64,000 bases of DNA from Methanobacteriota archaeon (GTDB lineage: Archaea; Thermoplasmatota; Poseidoniia; Poseidoniales; Thalassarchaeaceae), in NCBI GenBank assembly GCA_002727275.1, contig PBWO01000034.1, positions 10,745-74,744 of the forward strand, read 5' to 3'. Numbering within the stretch: the first letter of the stretch is position 1; the number at the start of each line of letters is the position of its first letter. Shown here piece after piece: positions 33,198-42,100 of the stretch. Both the position numbers and the translations under genes were made by a program. The notes beneath the pieces are model-generated. The model searched no databases. It had not been told where the DNA came from and saw only the letters and a list, made by a program, of their open reading frames with translations.

Positions 33198-33921
33198 GGG
33201 ATGCAGAATCGCAATGTGGTCTGGCCCTAGGAACATCTCTACAGCAATGATGTACTCTTTTGAGAATAGGAACGACTGCTGTGCTATTGACGAACCATTC
33301 TACGCCCATTATCTAGAACAGACTGGAGTTGAACACCCCGGCGCCCAGAAGGTGATTGATAACTATGAGACGGATTATCACAAAATTACCCAAGTGCTCT
33401 CAGGAGAGTCTCCCGAAGAGTCAGAAATCTGGTATCAAAAGCACATGTGCCACCATATCCCTCTAGGAGCCGATCTTGACTGGATTAAGAATGTAACCAA
33501 CTGCTTTTTGATTCGAGATCCAAGAGAGGTTCTACTGTCTCTTTCCAAGATCACTCACGAAGTCTCCCTATGGGCTACGGGCCTCCCCCAACAACTCATG
33601 TTGCTCGAGCGAGCCTTACAAGATGACACCAAACCTCCAATTCTAGATTCACGAGACATTCTTGAGAATCCCCGAGAGATGCTCGGGATGCTTTGTCACG
33701 AATTAGACATTCAATTCTCCGAGTCGATGCTGACTTGGGAGGCCGGACCTAGGGATTGTGATGGGATCTGGGGGGAGTATTGGTACGAATCGGTTTGGTC
33801 CTCCACCGGTTTCTCACCATACAGCCCCCGAACAGGGAAACTATCGTCCTCATTAGAGTCAGTTCTGGAAGATGCAATGCCACTATATCTCGAACTGCAC
33901 TCCAAGAGGATTAGGCTGTAA
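33181..33921 (+). CDS. Sulfotransferase-like P-loop protein
   Basis: 246 aa (or 3 to 11 fewer if a GTG such as 33190 is used; the conserved part begins at RIAMWSGPRNIST). WSGPRNISTAMM is the phosphosulfate-binding P-loop-like motif; DEPFYAHYLEQTGVEHPG, YQKHMCHHI, CFLIRDPREVLLS and STGFSPYSPR are typical of a family of small sulfotransferase-like proteins often encoded beside class IV aminotransferases. The acceptor is unknown, and some members may not be sulfotransferases. The start lies inside the end of the aminotransferase gene (17-base overlap if GTG 33181), so the two are probably co-translated. Confidence 0.75.
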   Translation: MRAVIEGCRIAMWSGPRNISTAMMYSFENRNDCCAIDEPFYAHYLEQTGVEHPGAQKVIDNYETDYHKITQVLSGESPEESEIWYQKHMCHHIPLGADLDWIKNVTNCFLIRDPREVLLSLSKITHEVSLWATGLPQQLMLLERALQDDTKPPILDSRDILENPREMLGMLCHELDIQFSESMLTWEAGPRDCDGIWGEYWYESVWSSTGFSPYSPRTGKLSSSLESVLEDAMPLYLELHSKRIRL

Positions 33922-36900
33922 TCAGTCCCTCATGAGTCTGCGCAATCTTGCCTCAAACTCATCTTCTGGCCCCGGCTCGGGTTCGGACTCTGCAACCTCC
34001 GATTCTTCCAGCGGGGTATCCGAATCTGCGACTTTCTCTTCTGGAAGCTCGGGTGGGATTTCCTTGCTTAGCATCTTTTCCTCAGCTGCACTCATTGCCA
34101 TCTCCATCAACTGCTTTCCTTCTCGATTGTTCCTAATTATCCATGCTAAGGCGACACTAACTCCAATCACTAGAACTGCAGCAGCCACAGAGGTCCCCAA
34201 ATCGGGGAATCTCGATGGCTCTACAGCACCACCTGATAGAATCACTCGCCCCTCATTATCATTGGAATTAGAGTCAATATCCCAAGGGAATGAGCACCCG
34301 ATTGTCACTACTAACTCTTCGCCATCCTGTGATACACTAGGGCGACTGACCTCAAAGGCAACTGGGAACAGAGCAGTCAAATCGACACTGTGTGACATGC
34401 TATATTCTCCGACGTCCAGAGTCAGACTACAGTCTGCATCATATTGAGCCAATAGTTCCTTTACATTCTCACTCCGCTGCCAAGAAACCCTAATTTTCTG
34501 AGATTCTCCTTCTCCCTCAAGCTCAACATCAATAATTCCGATATTCCAGTCAACACGTCTAATTTCGTAAGTCTTTGTTGATTGATAGACCAAAACTCCC
34601 CTTCCGTCTAGGAGCCTCAATACAAGATCCCTGTTCCCTGGCTCTGGAGACCAATTGTCTGCACTCAGATTAATCGGCCCTAACGAAGCATTCTCTGTAA
34701 CAACGCCTGTCGATGATGATAACATTCCACCTTGATCATCGATTAGCATCATCGTGTATTGGAATCGATCGGTTCCATTCATTATTGTGCATTGCGCTAA
34801 AACATCTTCCAGCGGCCCTGAGATGCTACAGGTTGAAATTCTCGTAGATGGTTCGGAAGAGTGTACTAGATAATCGAGAGTCACGGTGCCAATTGTAATC
34901 TGACCTACTCCAGAACTCAGTACTGGCAGAGGCCACCCACCATCGGATAATGAAGACAGAATGCCCGATGAAGAATCTGTCACAGTGGCATCCGGTGCGG
35001 CACCATGGATGTCTATTACAACCTCATCGCCAATCAAACCTACAATTACAGGCGAGGATGCCCAAGAGTAATCCGTTTGAGTGGTATCCAAAGCAACTTC
35101 TCGCTGGTTTCCATCTTCATCTTCAGCCAAGATCCTAATCGTCTGCAAGCTACCATCCCAGTTTTCAGACGGTATAACCTCAACAGGCACCCCTCTAATT
35201 TCCCCTACTCCTAGGACGACTTCCGATTGTCCCGACACTGTCCATCCAACAGGAAGACTCAGGACGGTGAGGGATATTGTGCTTGGTGCATTACCCTCAT
35301 TGAGTAGTTCGACTAGCGGGAACCCGCCAGATTCGGAAACCATCCATTCTCCCTCGGATGTCATATCGAAATCCCTGATAATTGCAACCCTTAGGGGTAG
35401 TGTAATTTCGGCCTCGCCACTTCCATCTCCATCTCTCAGCCTAATATTCAACTCGACTGCTCTGCCATGTTGGGCAGATTCAGGAGGAGTGATGTTCAGT
35501 AACAGTGGTGTAGTTTCGCCAGGAGATAGAACAGGAAGTTCACTAGGCTCTTCAACAATCCAACCAGCTTCACCACTGACCCAGATTGTAGGATATGGCC
35601 TAGAGTCGGCGTTCCCTATCTGTGCCACAGTTAATTCAACCTGAGAGCCAAAAGGGTCGACTTCGAGATTTGCCTGATCAGCGTAAACGGCCCAACCAGG
35701 AACTCTAGTGACCTCAAGTCGGAAGGTGAATGAGGACATATTCTGTCCTTGAGCTAAAGCATTCACTGAGACTTCTATTACAGAACCATTCCAAGCATCT
35801 GTTGGAATTGAAACATTCACCAGGAGTAAGACAGATTCATTCACCCCTATCTCCTGTCCAGAATCTCCGTAAACTGCCCAAGTTGAAGAATCATCATCTC
35901 CAATTAGGCTGAGATTGTAGCTGGTCTGTAAATTCAGATTATCAATCAGATTACCCTCATTGGTAGAAATGAAATCGACTGAGAAAACCGAACCGGGATT
36001 GACTGGATAAGTTGCACCTTCGGACAAGGTTATTCCTCCGACAAATGCATCAATATCCCATCTGTGATCCTGCCTAGCTTGGAGGAGAACAGTTTCGAAA
36101 TCACTGACCGAGTAATCGCCTTGAGAGGTCATGATAATCGAGATAGCCACAGGATGTCCTGCGGGAGTAGTCTCAGGAAGAGAAACCATGACTGGGATAT
36201 TGGTTAGGCTACCTGCACCAAGGGTGACGACATCGTTTGTGAAAGAGACTATTACACCAGGATCTTGGGTTATGTTTTCATCAATTTCGACTTGGTGACT
36301 CAGGCGATATGAATCCGCACCATTGCCTGGATTCTCCAATCTCACCATAACTAATGTCTCCTCATCAACATCTACAGTCAGTGGCTGTTCTGTTGGAGAG
36401 GTGACCAGGATGGCCGCCCTGTGGATTTGCAATACCTCTAGAGACATCCGCATTACATGATTGGAGGACTCAGAGCTAGAATCACTGAATGAATGAAATG
36501 CAGGCGGAGTATCGGCAGGAAGATCAAGGTGCAGATGGCCGGAGGCCAGATTTCCAGGAGTGCCCGACATTACTACCAAGTCTCCTTCGATAGAAAGACT
36601 TCCAGTTGCATTCCAAATCCAACCCTCTATGGCCATCCCAGACTCAGAAAGTGACCAAGTCAACTCATTCGAATCAGATGGCATGTTAGCTTGCAGCTGC
36701 CATTGCAGACCGCTTGCAGGAACGCTTCTTTGATGGACATCAGCAACTACACCTGAAGCTTCGAAAGAGAGAGAAATAGTCGAACATTCCTCCTCTTCAC
36801 CACTACCAACGCACATAGTCATCTGTGTACTCACTGAATCCTCTAAATTGGCATCTGATGGGACATTCAATCTAGCAGTAACCAGTTTCACTTCGCCAGC

Positions 36901-39570
36901 AGAAAGGCTGAGTGCTGGAAGCGAATTTCCATCCAAGTCGTATAGACTGACAACGTTGTCAGTTTGACCATCTCCATCTGTATCGCCCCAGGGGGTCCCT
37001 CCGACCTGAACAACTGGCGTTTCTGCTGCATTACCTAGATTTTGTACCAAGACCCAAGCGTCCGCCCCTCCACCAATCAGTCCGAAACCGGAACTCGAGG
37101 CTGTTCCATCGGGGCCACGCAGCGACAGACCCCTGGTTCTATTTGCCTCAACCGGAAGAGAGGAGTAAGAACTGTAGTTCTCAGGGTCAGAATCTAAAGT
37201 AATTGTAAGGCCTAGGTGCCCGGTGTCAGAGCCTAGAGCGTCAGCAGGTGCTAGCACTCTCAATGTCGGACTCCAGGTCTGGTCGACACCTATTTCGATT
37301 CCACTAATGCCTCCACTGGTTTCATCTTGCCAAGTCCATCCTTCAGGCAAGCCACTGCCGTCCACAGCTAGGCTCCAAGTGCCTGCGAGTCTGCCCGTTG
37401 AACGAATAGTTGGTAGAGTAACTGTGGATGAACCCGGGTCAACTCTGACCGGCTCGCTTGGAATTTCAAAACTGGCATTGTAAGTAGGTACGATAACCAA
37501 AGACACAGTCTGAGCATCGTTATCTCTTCTAGACTGACTTACATTCGAGCCCGGGTCGAGTACCAACTCGAACTCATGCTCACCTAGGGGCCCATCCCAG
37601 TAGGCGCTGAAGGACTCTATACTCCCCTCTCCCGTAGGGTCAACTGGTTCCATGGTTCCGGCTTCATATACTCCGATTAACTGTCCATTGGCATACAACT
37701 TGGCTTCTGTCTGGTCGTCAGTATCGGCGGTGCCAACGTTCTCGAACCAAGCGGTTACTGTTACCTGTTCTCCTGGGTCGGGTTCACTCGGGCTGAAGTC
37801 TATTCCTCGTGAATCTACGAGAGGCCTGACGTCGGCGACAGCATGTGAAATCACAGTGTCTCCAATCACCATGTCGAGGGTAGCATCTCCGTCAATGTCG
37901 GCGAAAGAAGGAGCGGACCAGGTACGATGAGGGACTGTGATTGATCCGCCCCAGATGTCAGCAACTGTTCCATCCTCGCCGTCATAGGCCCAGACTTTGC
38001 GCCCGAAGGCGACCACCATCTCAGGCTCACCACTCCCATCAATATCCATCCACGCGACCGGAGAGAGTGCAATCTCGTCATTCGTGTTTCCACCTTCTCT
38101 TTCCAGGCTCTTTACCCAGGCTTGACTCGGACTTGCCCCTAGGTCGTGACAACCTGCGTGCCCGTGTCTAGTAAGTATGTTCTCCTCGGACCATGTTATC
38201 CAGCAGACCCTGTCATGTTGTCCATCTCCGTCCGTATCTACGGCCGTTGGCGGCGCGTCGGCAAATCCGTTAGATGCCTCAAATGACCAAATTTCAGTAG
38301 CATTACCGATTTCCATTCCGATGAATTCCGCTCCATCGACTGAACTCTGACCGTCTGCGTCTGTAGGGATGGTCAGAATCATCTCTGGATCACTCTGTCC
38401 GTCTAGATTCGCGATAATTGGGCCGGGAAGCCTAACATGTGGGGCGGAGTCACTATTGCTCTCTCCCGGACCAAGGGAATATCCTCCCCAATTGTTCTCA
38501 CCGTCATCATGGTCAAGTTTCCAAACCCACATCGAGCCCGTGCTATCCTGAATGGTAGTTAGAAGGACAAATCCAGTATTATCATCGGTACGAGCGAAAG
38601 CAGGATCAGAAGGATGCGTCCCCTTGTCGAGTGTGATATCCCAAAGAAGGGTAGCTCCTGTGTCAGACATCCCCAGAGCAATTACTTGAGGGCTATTATC
38701 GGATGAATCCTCAATCGCAGCGATTACCAGTTCAGCATCCCCGTCGAAATCGAGATCGGCTAACAACGGCTGAGTCGTTGGCTTATGGCCTCCTAGGGTG
38801 GATGATGCATAAGGCCCATCGGGGCTACTGATGAACAGGCTGGTGTCCGTCCAACTCCACATCAGTTCACTGGATTCACTCGCAGAAGACCAACCGGTGA
38901 CCGAACAAGTCAGCCTAGGGGACCACGCGTCAATTCTCAAATCTCCTGCCGAGTCGTCGTATACTACGAGTACTTCCTGCATCCCATCTCCGTCTATATC
39001 GACAACCAATGGCGCTGCCTTCACGTACTCAGTCTGTCCTAAGTCAGCCTCCCATGCCAATTCAGAATCCTCTCCTTCGATTATTCTCAGGTATGTAGGG
39101 TCAGACGACGAGGACTTCTGGACTAGAATTGTGAAAAGAGACTCTCCTGCACAGCGCTCTGACGCACCATCTCCTATGGAAATAGAAGCTGAGAGATCTG
39201 CGATTGGAGTCGAAAGTGAATCAGTCCCGATAGAATATGAGCCGTAGACCCAATTAACTGCAGGCTCAACAATTGACTTGAACTCTGAGGCATCCTGTGG
39301 TAATCCATCGCCCGCACCACCGTCTGGCCCGTGTCCTGGAACTACTGCCAACCTGTCCGAAGTTCTTCCTGATTGCGGCCAAGGCTGACCGCCATCTGTC
39401 CATGGATCTTGAGTCCCATCTCCAGTTTCTGCTTTCTGTCCAAGATCAGTAACTGATAGTACCGGAGAGAGCGACATCGCCAGTAACAAGGCTACCCCCA
39501 GCGCTGCTTGACGCAGTCTTAAGGTCCGGAGTACAGGTGGACACGATGTCATCAGAACGGGAGATGGCAT
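33922..39570 (-). CDS. Large surface protein: FG-GAP-like propeller, CARDB and NEW3-like domains, C-terminal anchor
   Basis: 1882 aa. Signal sequence (ALGVALLLAMSLSPVLS), a short QPWPQSGRTSDR segment, then FG-GAP/VCBS-like repeats to about residue 590 with calcium-loop motifs (VVDIDGDGMQEVLVV, DLDFDGDAELVIA, DTDGDGQHDR, DIDGDATLDMVIG). A CARDB-like domain follows (FSPSEPDPGEQVTVTAWFEN), then many NEW3/Ig-like modules to about 1780, one membrane helix (about 1791-1812, AAAVLVIGVSVALAWII) and a ~70-residue acidic cytoplasmic tail. No enzyme motif is visible; likely adhesion, display or S-layer-related function, which is inference. Single-gene unit between the sulfotransferase-like gene (tail-to-tail, directly abutting) and the rpo7 cluster (head-to-head). 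Confidence 0.82.
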   Translation of the reverse strand: MPSPVLMTSCPPVLRTLRLRQAALGVALLLAMSLSPVLSVTDLGQKAETGDGTQDPWTDGGQPWPQSGRTSDRLAVVPGHGPDGGAGDGLPQDASEFKSIVEPAVNWVYGSYSIGTDSLSTPIADLSASISIGDGASERCAGESLFTILVQKSSSSDPTYLRIIEGEDSELAWEADLGQTEYVKAAPLVVDIDGDGMQEVLVVYDDSAGDLRIDAWSPRLTCSVTGWSSASESSELMWSWTDTSLFISSPDGPYASSTLGGHKPTTQPLLADLDFDGDAELVIAAIEDSSDNSPQVIALGMSDTGATLLWDITLDKGTHPSDPAFARTDDNTGFVLLTTIQDSTGSMWVWKLDHDDGENNWGGYSLGPGESNSDSAPHVRLPGPIIANLDGQSDPEMILTIPTDADGQSSVDGAEFIGMEIGNATEIWSFEASNGFADAPPTAVDTDGDGQHDRVCWITWSEENILTRHGHAGCHDLGASPSQAWVKSLEREGGNTNDEIALSPVAWMDIDGSGEPEMVVAFGRKVWAYDGEDGTVADIWGGSITVPHRTWSAPSFADIDGDATLDMVIGDTVISHAVADVRPLVDSRGIDFSPSEPDPGEQVTVTAWFENVGTADTDDQTEAKLYANGQLIGVYEAGTMEPVDPTGEGSIESFSAYWDGPLGEHEFELVLDPGSNVSQSRRDNDAQTVSLVIVPTYNASFEIPSEPVRVDPGSSTVTLPTIRSTGRLAGTWSLAVDGSGLPEGWTWQDETSGGISGIEIGVDQTWSPTLRVLAPADALGSDTGHLGLTITLDSDPENYSSYSSLPVEANRTRGLSLRGPDGTASSSGFGLIGGGADAWVLVQNLGNAAETPVVQVGGTPWGDTDGDGQTDNVVSLYDLDGNSLPALSLSAGEVKLVTARLNVPSDANLEDSVSTQMTMCVGSGEEEECSTISLSFEASGVVADVHQRSVPASGLQWQLQANMPSDSNELTWSLSESGMAIEGWIWNATGSLSIEGDLVVMSGTPGNLASGHLHLDLPADTPPAFHSFSDSSSESSNHVMRMSLEVLQIHRAAILVTSPTEQPLTVDVDEETLVMVRLENPGNGADSYRLSHQVEIDENITQDPGVIVSFTNDVVTLGAGSLTNIPVMVSLPETTPAGHPVAISIIMTSQGDYSVSDFETVLLQARQDHRWDIDAFVGGITLSEGATYPVNPGSVFSVDFISTNEGNLIDNLNLQTSYNLSLIGDDDSSTWAVYGDSGQEIGVNESVLLLVNVSIPTDAWNGSVIEVSVNALAQGQNMSSFTFRLEVTRVPGWAVYADQANLEVDPFGSQVELTVAQIGNADSRPYPTIWVSGEAGWIVEEPSELPVLSPGETTPLLLNITPPESAQHGRAVELNIRLRDGDGSGEAEITLPLRVAIIRDFDMTSEGEWMVSESGGFPLVELLNEGNAPSTISLTVLSLPVGWTVSGQSEVVLGVGEIRGVPVEVIPSENWDGSLQTIRILAEDEDGNQREVALDTTQTDYSWASSPVIVGLIGDEVVIDIHGAAPDATVTDSSSGILSSLSDGGWPLPVLSSGVGQITIGTVTLDYLVHSSEPSTRISTCSISGPLEDVLAQCTIMNGTDRFQYTMMLIDDQGGMLSSSTGVVTENASLGPINLSADNWSPEPGNRDLVLRLLDGRGVLVYQSTKTYEIRRVDWNIGIIDVELEGEGESQKIRVSWQRSENVKELLAQYDADCSLTLDVGEYSMSHSVDLTALFPVAFEVSRPSVSQDGEELVVTIGCSFPWDIDSNSNDNEGRVILSGGAVEPSRFPDLGTSVAAAVLVIGVSVALAWIIRNNREGKQLMEMAMSAAEEKMLSKEIPPELPEEKVADSDTPLEESEVAESEPEPGPEDEFEARLRRLMRD

Positions 39571-39793
39571 TTCGAATCCACTTGAACATTCGCCCTATAC
39601 TCTCACTCAGACCTACGGTCTGAAAGGGCCTTGGGTTCAGCCGAATGGAAGTTTCCACCGTTGCGCTTATACAGGACGGGTCGGTCGCCGGGTCGCAAGG
39701 AACTCTCCTCCAGAGGTAATGCCGATGAGGGACGGGAGGCGAACTCCCTTCCTTTGGCTGTCCTCCGGGCGAGTTCCTTAGGAGCCCGAAAAT
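39571..39793. other. Divergent promoter region between the 1882-aa protein and rpo7
   Basis: 223 bases without a gene. A hairpin CAGACC-TAC-GGTCTG lies at 39608-39622; a longer imperfect pairing (GCGAACTCCC with GGGCGAGTTC, about 39739-39777) sits just before rpo7. TATAGGGC-like sequence on the minus strand near 39593-39600 could serve the 1882-aa gene. No RNA gene was recognised. Confidence 0.4.
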
Positions 39794-40351
39794 ATGTACA
39801 GCCTCGTAACTAGAGAGGACACCATACGCATTCCAGCCGAGTACATCCGTGCTGGCAGAAAACTCGAGGAGCACATCGATGAACTGGCCCACGATGCCTT
39901 CGAGGGACGCTTTGACGAGAATGAGGATTACACTCTGCTGACCTTTGATCACGAGGCTGTAGGCAGAGGTAAGATTATCCACGGCGATGGAGCAATCTAC
40001 CAGAATGTCCGCTTCAAGGCCCTAATCTTCACGATGGACAACAATGAGGTCATCGATGGGGCTGTTTCGGAGATTTCCGAGTACGGCGCCTTCGTCAGAA
40101 TCGGACCCGTCGAGGCCCTACTGCACAAGTCCCAGATACTTGACGAACCCGTCCAAGTACATCTTGGTGCTCAGAGTAAGAGAATTGAGGGTACACAGAG
40201 CGGTAAGCACCTCGAAGAAGGCTCTCCTGTACGCTCGAGAATCGTCTCGAAGTCAATCAATCAGAATGATCCTAGATCATCGAAGATAGGCCTGAATTGC
40301 AAGATGGAAGGTCTCGGAGCTTTCGGATGGCTAGGCGAGGAGGACGATTGA
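39794..40351 (+). CDS. rpo7: DNA-directed RNA polymerase subunit Rpo7 (RpoE')
   Basis: 185 aa stalk subunit of archaeal RNA polymerase, pairing with Rpo4 and binding emerging RNA. N-terminal tip domain MYSLVTREDTIRIPAEYI, GDGAIYQNVRFKALIFTM, and the S1-type OB domain (VIDGAVSEISEYGAFVRIGPVEALLHKSQI, KIGLNCKMEGLGAFGWL) are family-typical, and the length matches. It starts the archaeal cluster rpo7-spt4-rps24e-rps27ae, spaced by 1 to 13 bases. Confidence 0.97.
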   Translation: MYSLVTREDTIRIPAEYIRAGRKLEEHIDELAHDAFEGRFDENEDYTLLTFDHEAVGRGKIIHGDGAIYQNVRFKALIFTMDNNEVIDGAVSEISEYGAFVRIGPVEALLHKSQILDEPVQVHLGAQSKRIEGTQSGKHLEEGSPVRSRIVSKSINQNDPRSSKIGLNCKMEGLGAFGWLGEEDD

Positions 40352-40352
40352 G

Positions 40353-40571
40353 ATGCCAAAGCAACCCTTTGCATGCGGCGAGTGCAACAGGATTCTCCCT
40401 GATCCGGAGAAGAAGAATGACCCTCCACAGTGCATGCACTGCCCCGGGGCTCCAGTAACTACAGATTGGCAAGGATTCGTTGTTATTCTTGACCCTCACC
40501 GTTCCGAGGTCGCTAAGAGGCTAAACGTCTCAGATCCGGGAAACTACGCTTTGAAAGTCAACATCCGATAG
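40353..40571 (+). CDS. spt4: Transcription elongation factor Spt4 (RpoE'')
   Basis: 72 aa zinc protein that partners Spt5 and aids RNA polymerase processivity. Two cysteine pairs, CGECN at 13-17 and CMHC at about 27-30, form the zinc site, followed by TTDWQGFVVILDP and SEVAKRLNVSDPGNYALKV, the standard Spt4 core. It starts one base after rpo7, in the conserved archaeal order. Confidence 0.95.
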   Translation: MPKQPFACGECNRILPDPEKKNDPPQCMHCPGAPVTTDWQGFVVILDPHRSEVAKRLNVSDPGNYALKVNIR

Positions 40572-40578
40572 AGGAGGT
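40572..40578 (+). promoter_or_regulatory. Ribosome-binding site of rps24e
   Basis: AGGAGGT-like sequence (GAGGAGG at 40571-40577) 6 to 8 bases before the ATG at 40585; the strongest Shine-Dalgarno match in this cluster. Confidence 0.6.
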
Positions 40579-40584
40579 TTCTAA

Positions 40585-40956
40585 ATGGAAGTTACAGAAA
40601 GGAAGGAGAATCCGCTGTTAGACCGTGTTGAGATTCGTTTTGTGTGGAACCACGCAAACTCGCCGACACCTTCCCTGTCGGACATGAGGGCTGCTGCCGC
40701 GAAGGCAGAGCCCGGCGCCAAGAAAGAACTCGTATTCGTCAAGGATGTAAATACACGATTTGGAATGCCCCAGACTACCGGCCTCGCGCTTGTTTACGGT
40801 TCAGCAGAGTCTGCAGAATTAGAGCCCGAGTACGTCAAGACCAGACATTCCTCCGAAAGCGAAGTGAAGGCCGCTGACCCTGAGCCCGAACCAGTTCAGG
40901 AAGATGCAGCCGGAGACACTCCAGAAGATGATGAGCCCGAGGGAGGGGATGAGTGA
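40585..40956 (+). CDS. rps24e: Ribosomal protein S24e with acidic C-terminal extension
   Basis: 123 aa small-subunit protein. EVTERKENPLLDRVEIRF, TPSLSDMRAAAAKAEPGAKKELVFVK, TRFGMPQTTGLALVYGSAE and EPEYVKTRH correspond to the whole S24e fold by about residue 92. The final ~30 residues are strongly acidic and proline-rich (DPEPEPVQEDAAGDTPEDD), longer than the usual archaeal protein of about 100 aa. Its stop overlaps the ATG of rps27ae (TGATG). Fourth-generation order with Spt4 is normal for archaea. Confidence 0.93.
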   Translation: MEVTERKENPLLDRVEIRFVWNHANSPTPSLSDMRAAAAKAEPGAKKELVFVKDVNTRFGMPQTTGLALVYGSAESAELEPEYVKTRHSSESEVKAADPEPEPVQEDAAGDTPEDDEPEGGDE

Positions 40957-41126
40957 TGGGAGAAGGACCAAACCCTAACGCCAAGCACTCAAAGTACTCC
41001 GTACAGGACGGAGAGTTGGTTCGAAAGGGAGAGTTCTGCCCTTCTTGCGGACCCGGGGTCTTCCTAGGAGTTCATTCCAATAGGAAGGTCTGTGGCAAGT
41101 GCGGACACTCTGCTGACCTAGAGTGA
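40956..41126 (+). CDS. rps27ae: Ribosomal protein S27ae
   Basis: 56 aa zinc-ribbon ribosomal protein: HSKYSVQDGELVRKGEFCPSCGPGVFLGVHSNRKVCGKCGHSADLE-type layout with cysteine pairs CPSC and CGKC. ATG at 40956 overlaps the rps24e stop by one base. No ubiquitin part is fused, as expected for archaea. It overlaps the opposing propeller-like gene by 9 bases at its 3' end. Confidence 0.95.
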   Translation: MGEGPNPNAKHSKYSVQDGELVRKGEFCPSCGPGVFLGVHSNRKVCGKCGHSADLE

Positions 41127-42029
41127 TTGGGCTCTGAATAAATCCAACCTTCCATCATTCGTGATGACACTATCTCCTAAAAGTGCAATTCCAACGTCTC
41201 TTCGTTGCACTATTTGAGACTTCCAAGCATCTCCGAATCCATCATGCCTCCAGCCAGTCCAGTGCCATCCTCCATCAGAAAATCGCGTATCGAATACGGG
41301 ACCAGGGGTCTTTACCAGTTGAGGTATAGAATGCAAATTATCCAACAATCCGACATCACCGTTTTCAAGCATGAGGAACGAACCCCCCACTTCGCTATAT
41401 TTTACTCCCGCCAAAGGACCGGTAAGAGGGACAACATGACTGGAAATGAACGATCCATCCTCCGCATCTAGTAAAGTCACAGCTCCCGATCGTGACCATA
41501 GTGAGATTCCATCTGCGCATTCAGTACACGACACTAGCGTATCCGAGTACTGGAACTTCTGCCGCCCGAGCCATTCTGGATATGGAGCCCTCCACAACTC
41601 CTCTGCAAACTCATTGATCATGTAGACGCCTCTATTCAGGGTCGCGAAAACTGCTCCCTTCGTAACGCGTGTGAGTGCCATGGGTTCCGCATCAAGGCGC
41701 CTCGACCATGTGGAGGAAGCGGGCATCAGCACCTCAGCATCAGAAACTTCCCTGAGATGCTGCCTACTACCGCCATCTTCCCATTTTCCGTCTAAGGACA
41801 ATGCAGCCATCCTAGCTTCTCTTAACTCCTGATCAACCCAAGTCCCAATCCATGATTCCCCAATAACAACTCCTCCTGAGATGTTTGCAGGAAATGGAGT
41901 GACAGGCTCGTGCAGTGGATTACCATTCGAATCTATTCTGAGCAACTCACCTGAGCACCCGGACAGCACATTCACTCTTTTACTCTGGTCAACCCTCATC
42001 GGCTGGAAGTCATACCGGACCCCTTGCAC
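41118..42029 (-). CDS. Unknown protein, probable beta-propeller
   Basis: 303 aa with no signal sequence or membrane helix, so probably cytoplasmic. Repeating short strands with Trp/Gly and aspartate turns (GELLRIDSNGNPL, AVFATLNRGVYMINEFAEELWRAPYP, ISLWSRSGAVTLLDAEDGSFISSHV, SFLMLENGDVGLLDN, GIALLGDSVITNDGRLDLF) resemble PQQ/WD-like propeller blades, about four to six of them. No family recognised. It is tail-to-tail with rps27ae (9-base overlap) and head-to-head with the D-aminoacyl-tRNA deacylase gene. Confidence 0.6.
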   Translation of the reverse strand: MQGVRYDFQPMRVDQSKRVNVLSGCSGELLRIDSNGNPLHEPVTPFPANISGGVVIGESWIGTWVDQELREARMAALSLDGKWEDGGSRQHLREVSDAEVLMPASSTWSRRLDAEPMALTRVTKGAVFATLNRGVYMINEFAEELWRAPYPEWLGRQKFQYSDTLVSCTECADGISLWSRSGAVTLLDAEDGSFISSHVVPLTGPLAGVKYSEVGGSFLMLENGDVGLLDNLHSIPQLVKTPGPVFDTRFSDGGWHWTGWRHDGFGDAWKSQIVQRRDVGIALLGDSVITNDGRLDLFRAQSL

Positions 42030-42100
42030 GCCAACCGCTCACGCACTCTGCGCTTGAAGGTGTGGCTAGGGAGATTATACGAGTGCCCCCATCGCGAGAC

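Noticed and set aside
39446..39982. 178-codon minus-strand frame across the rpo7 promoter and rpo7 start
   Set aside because: It covers the promoter and the beginning of a certain gene and carries no motif.
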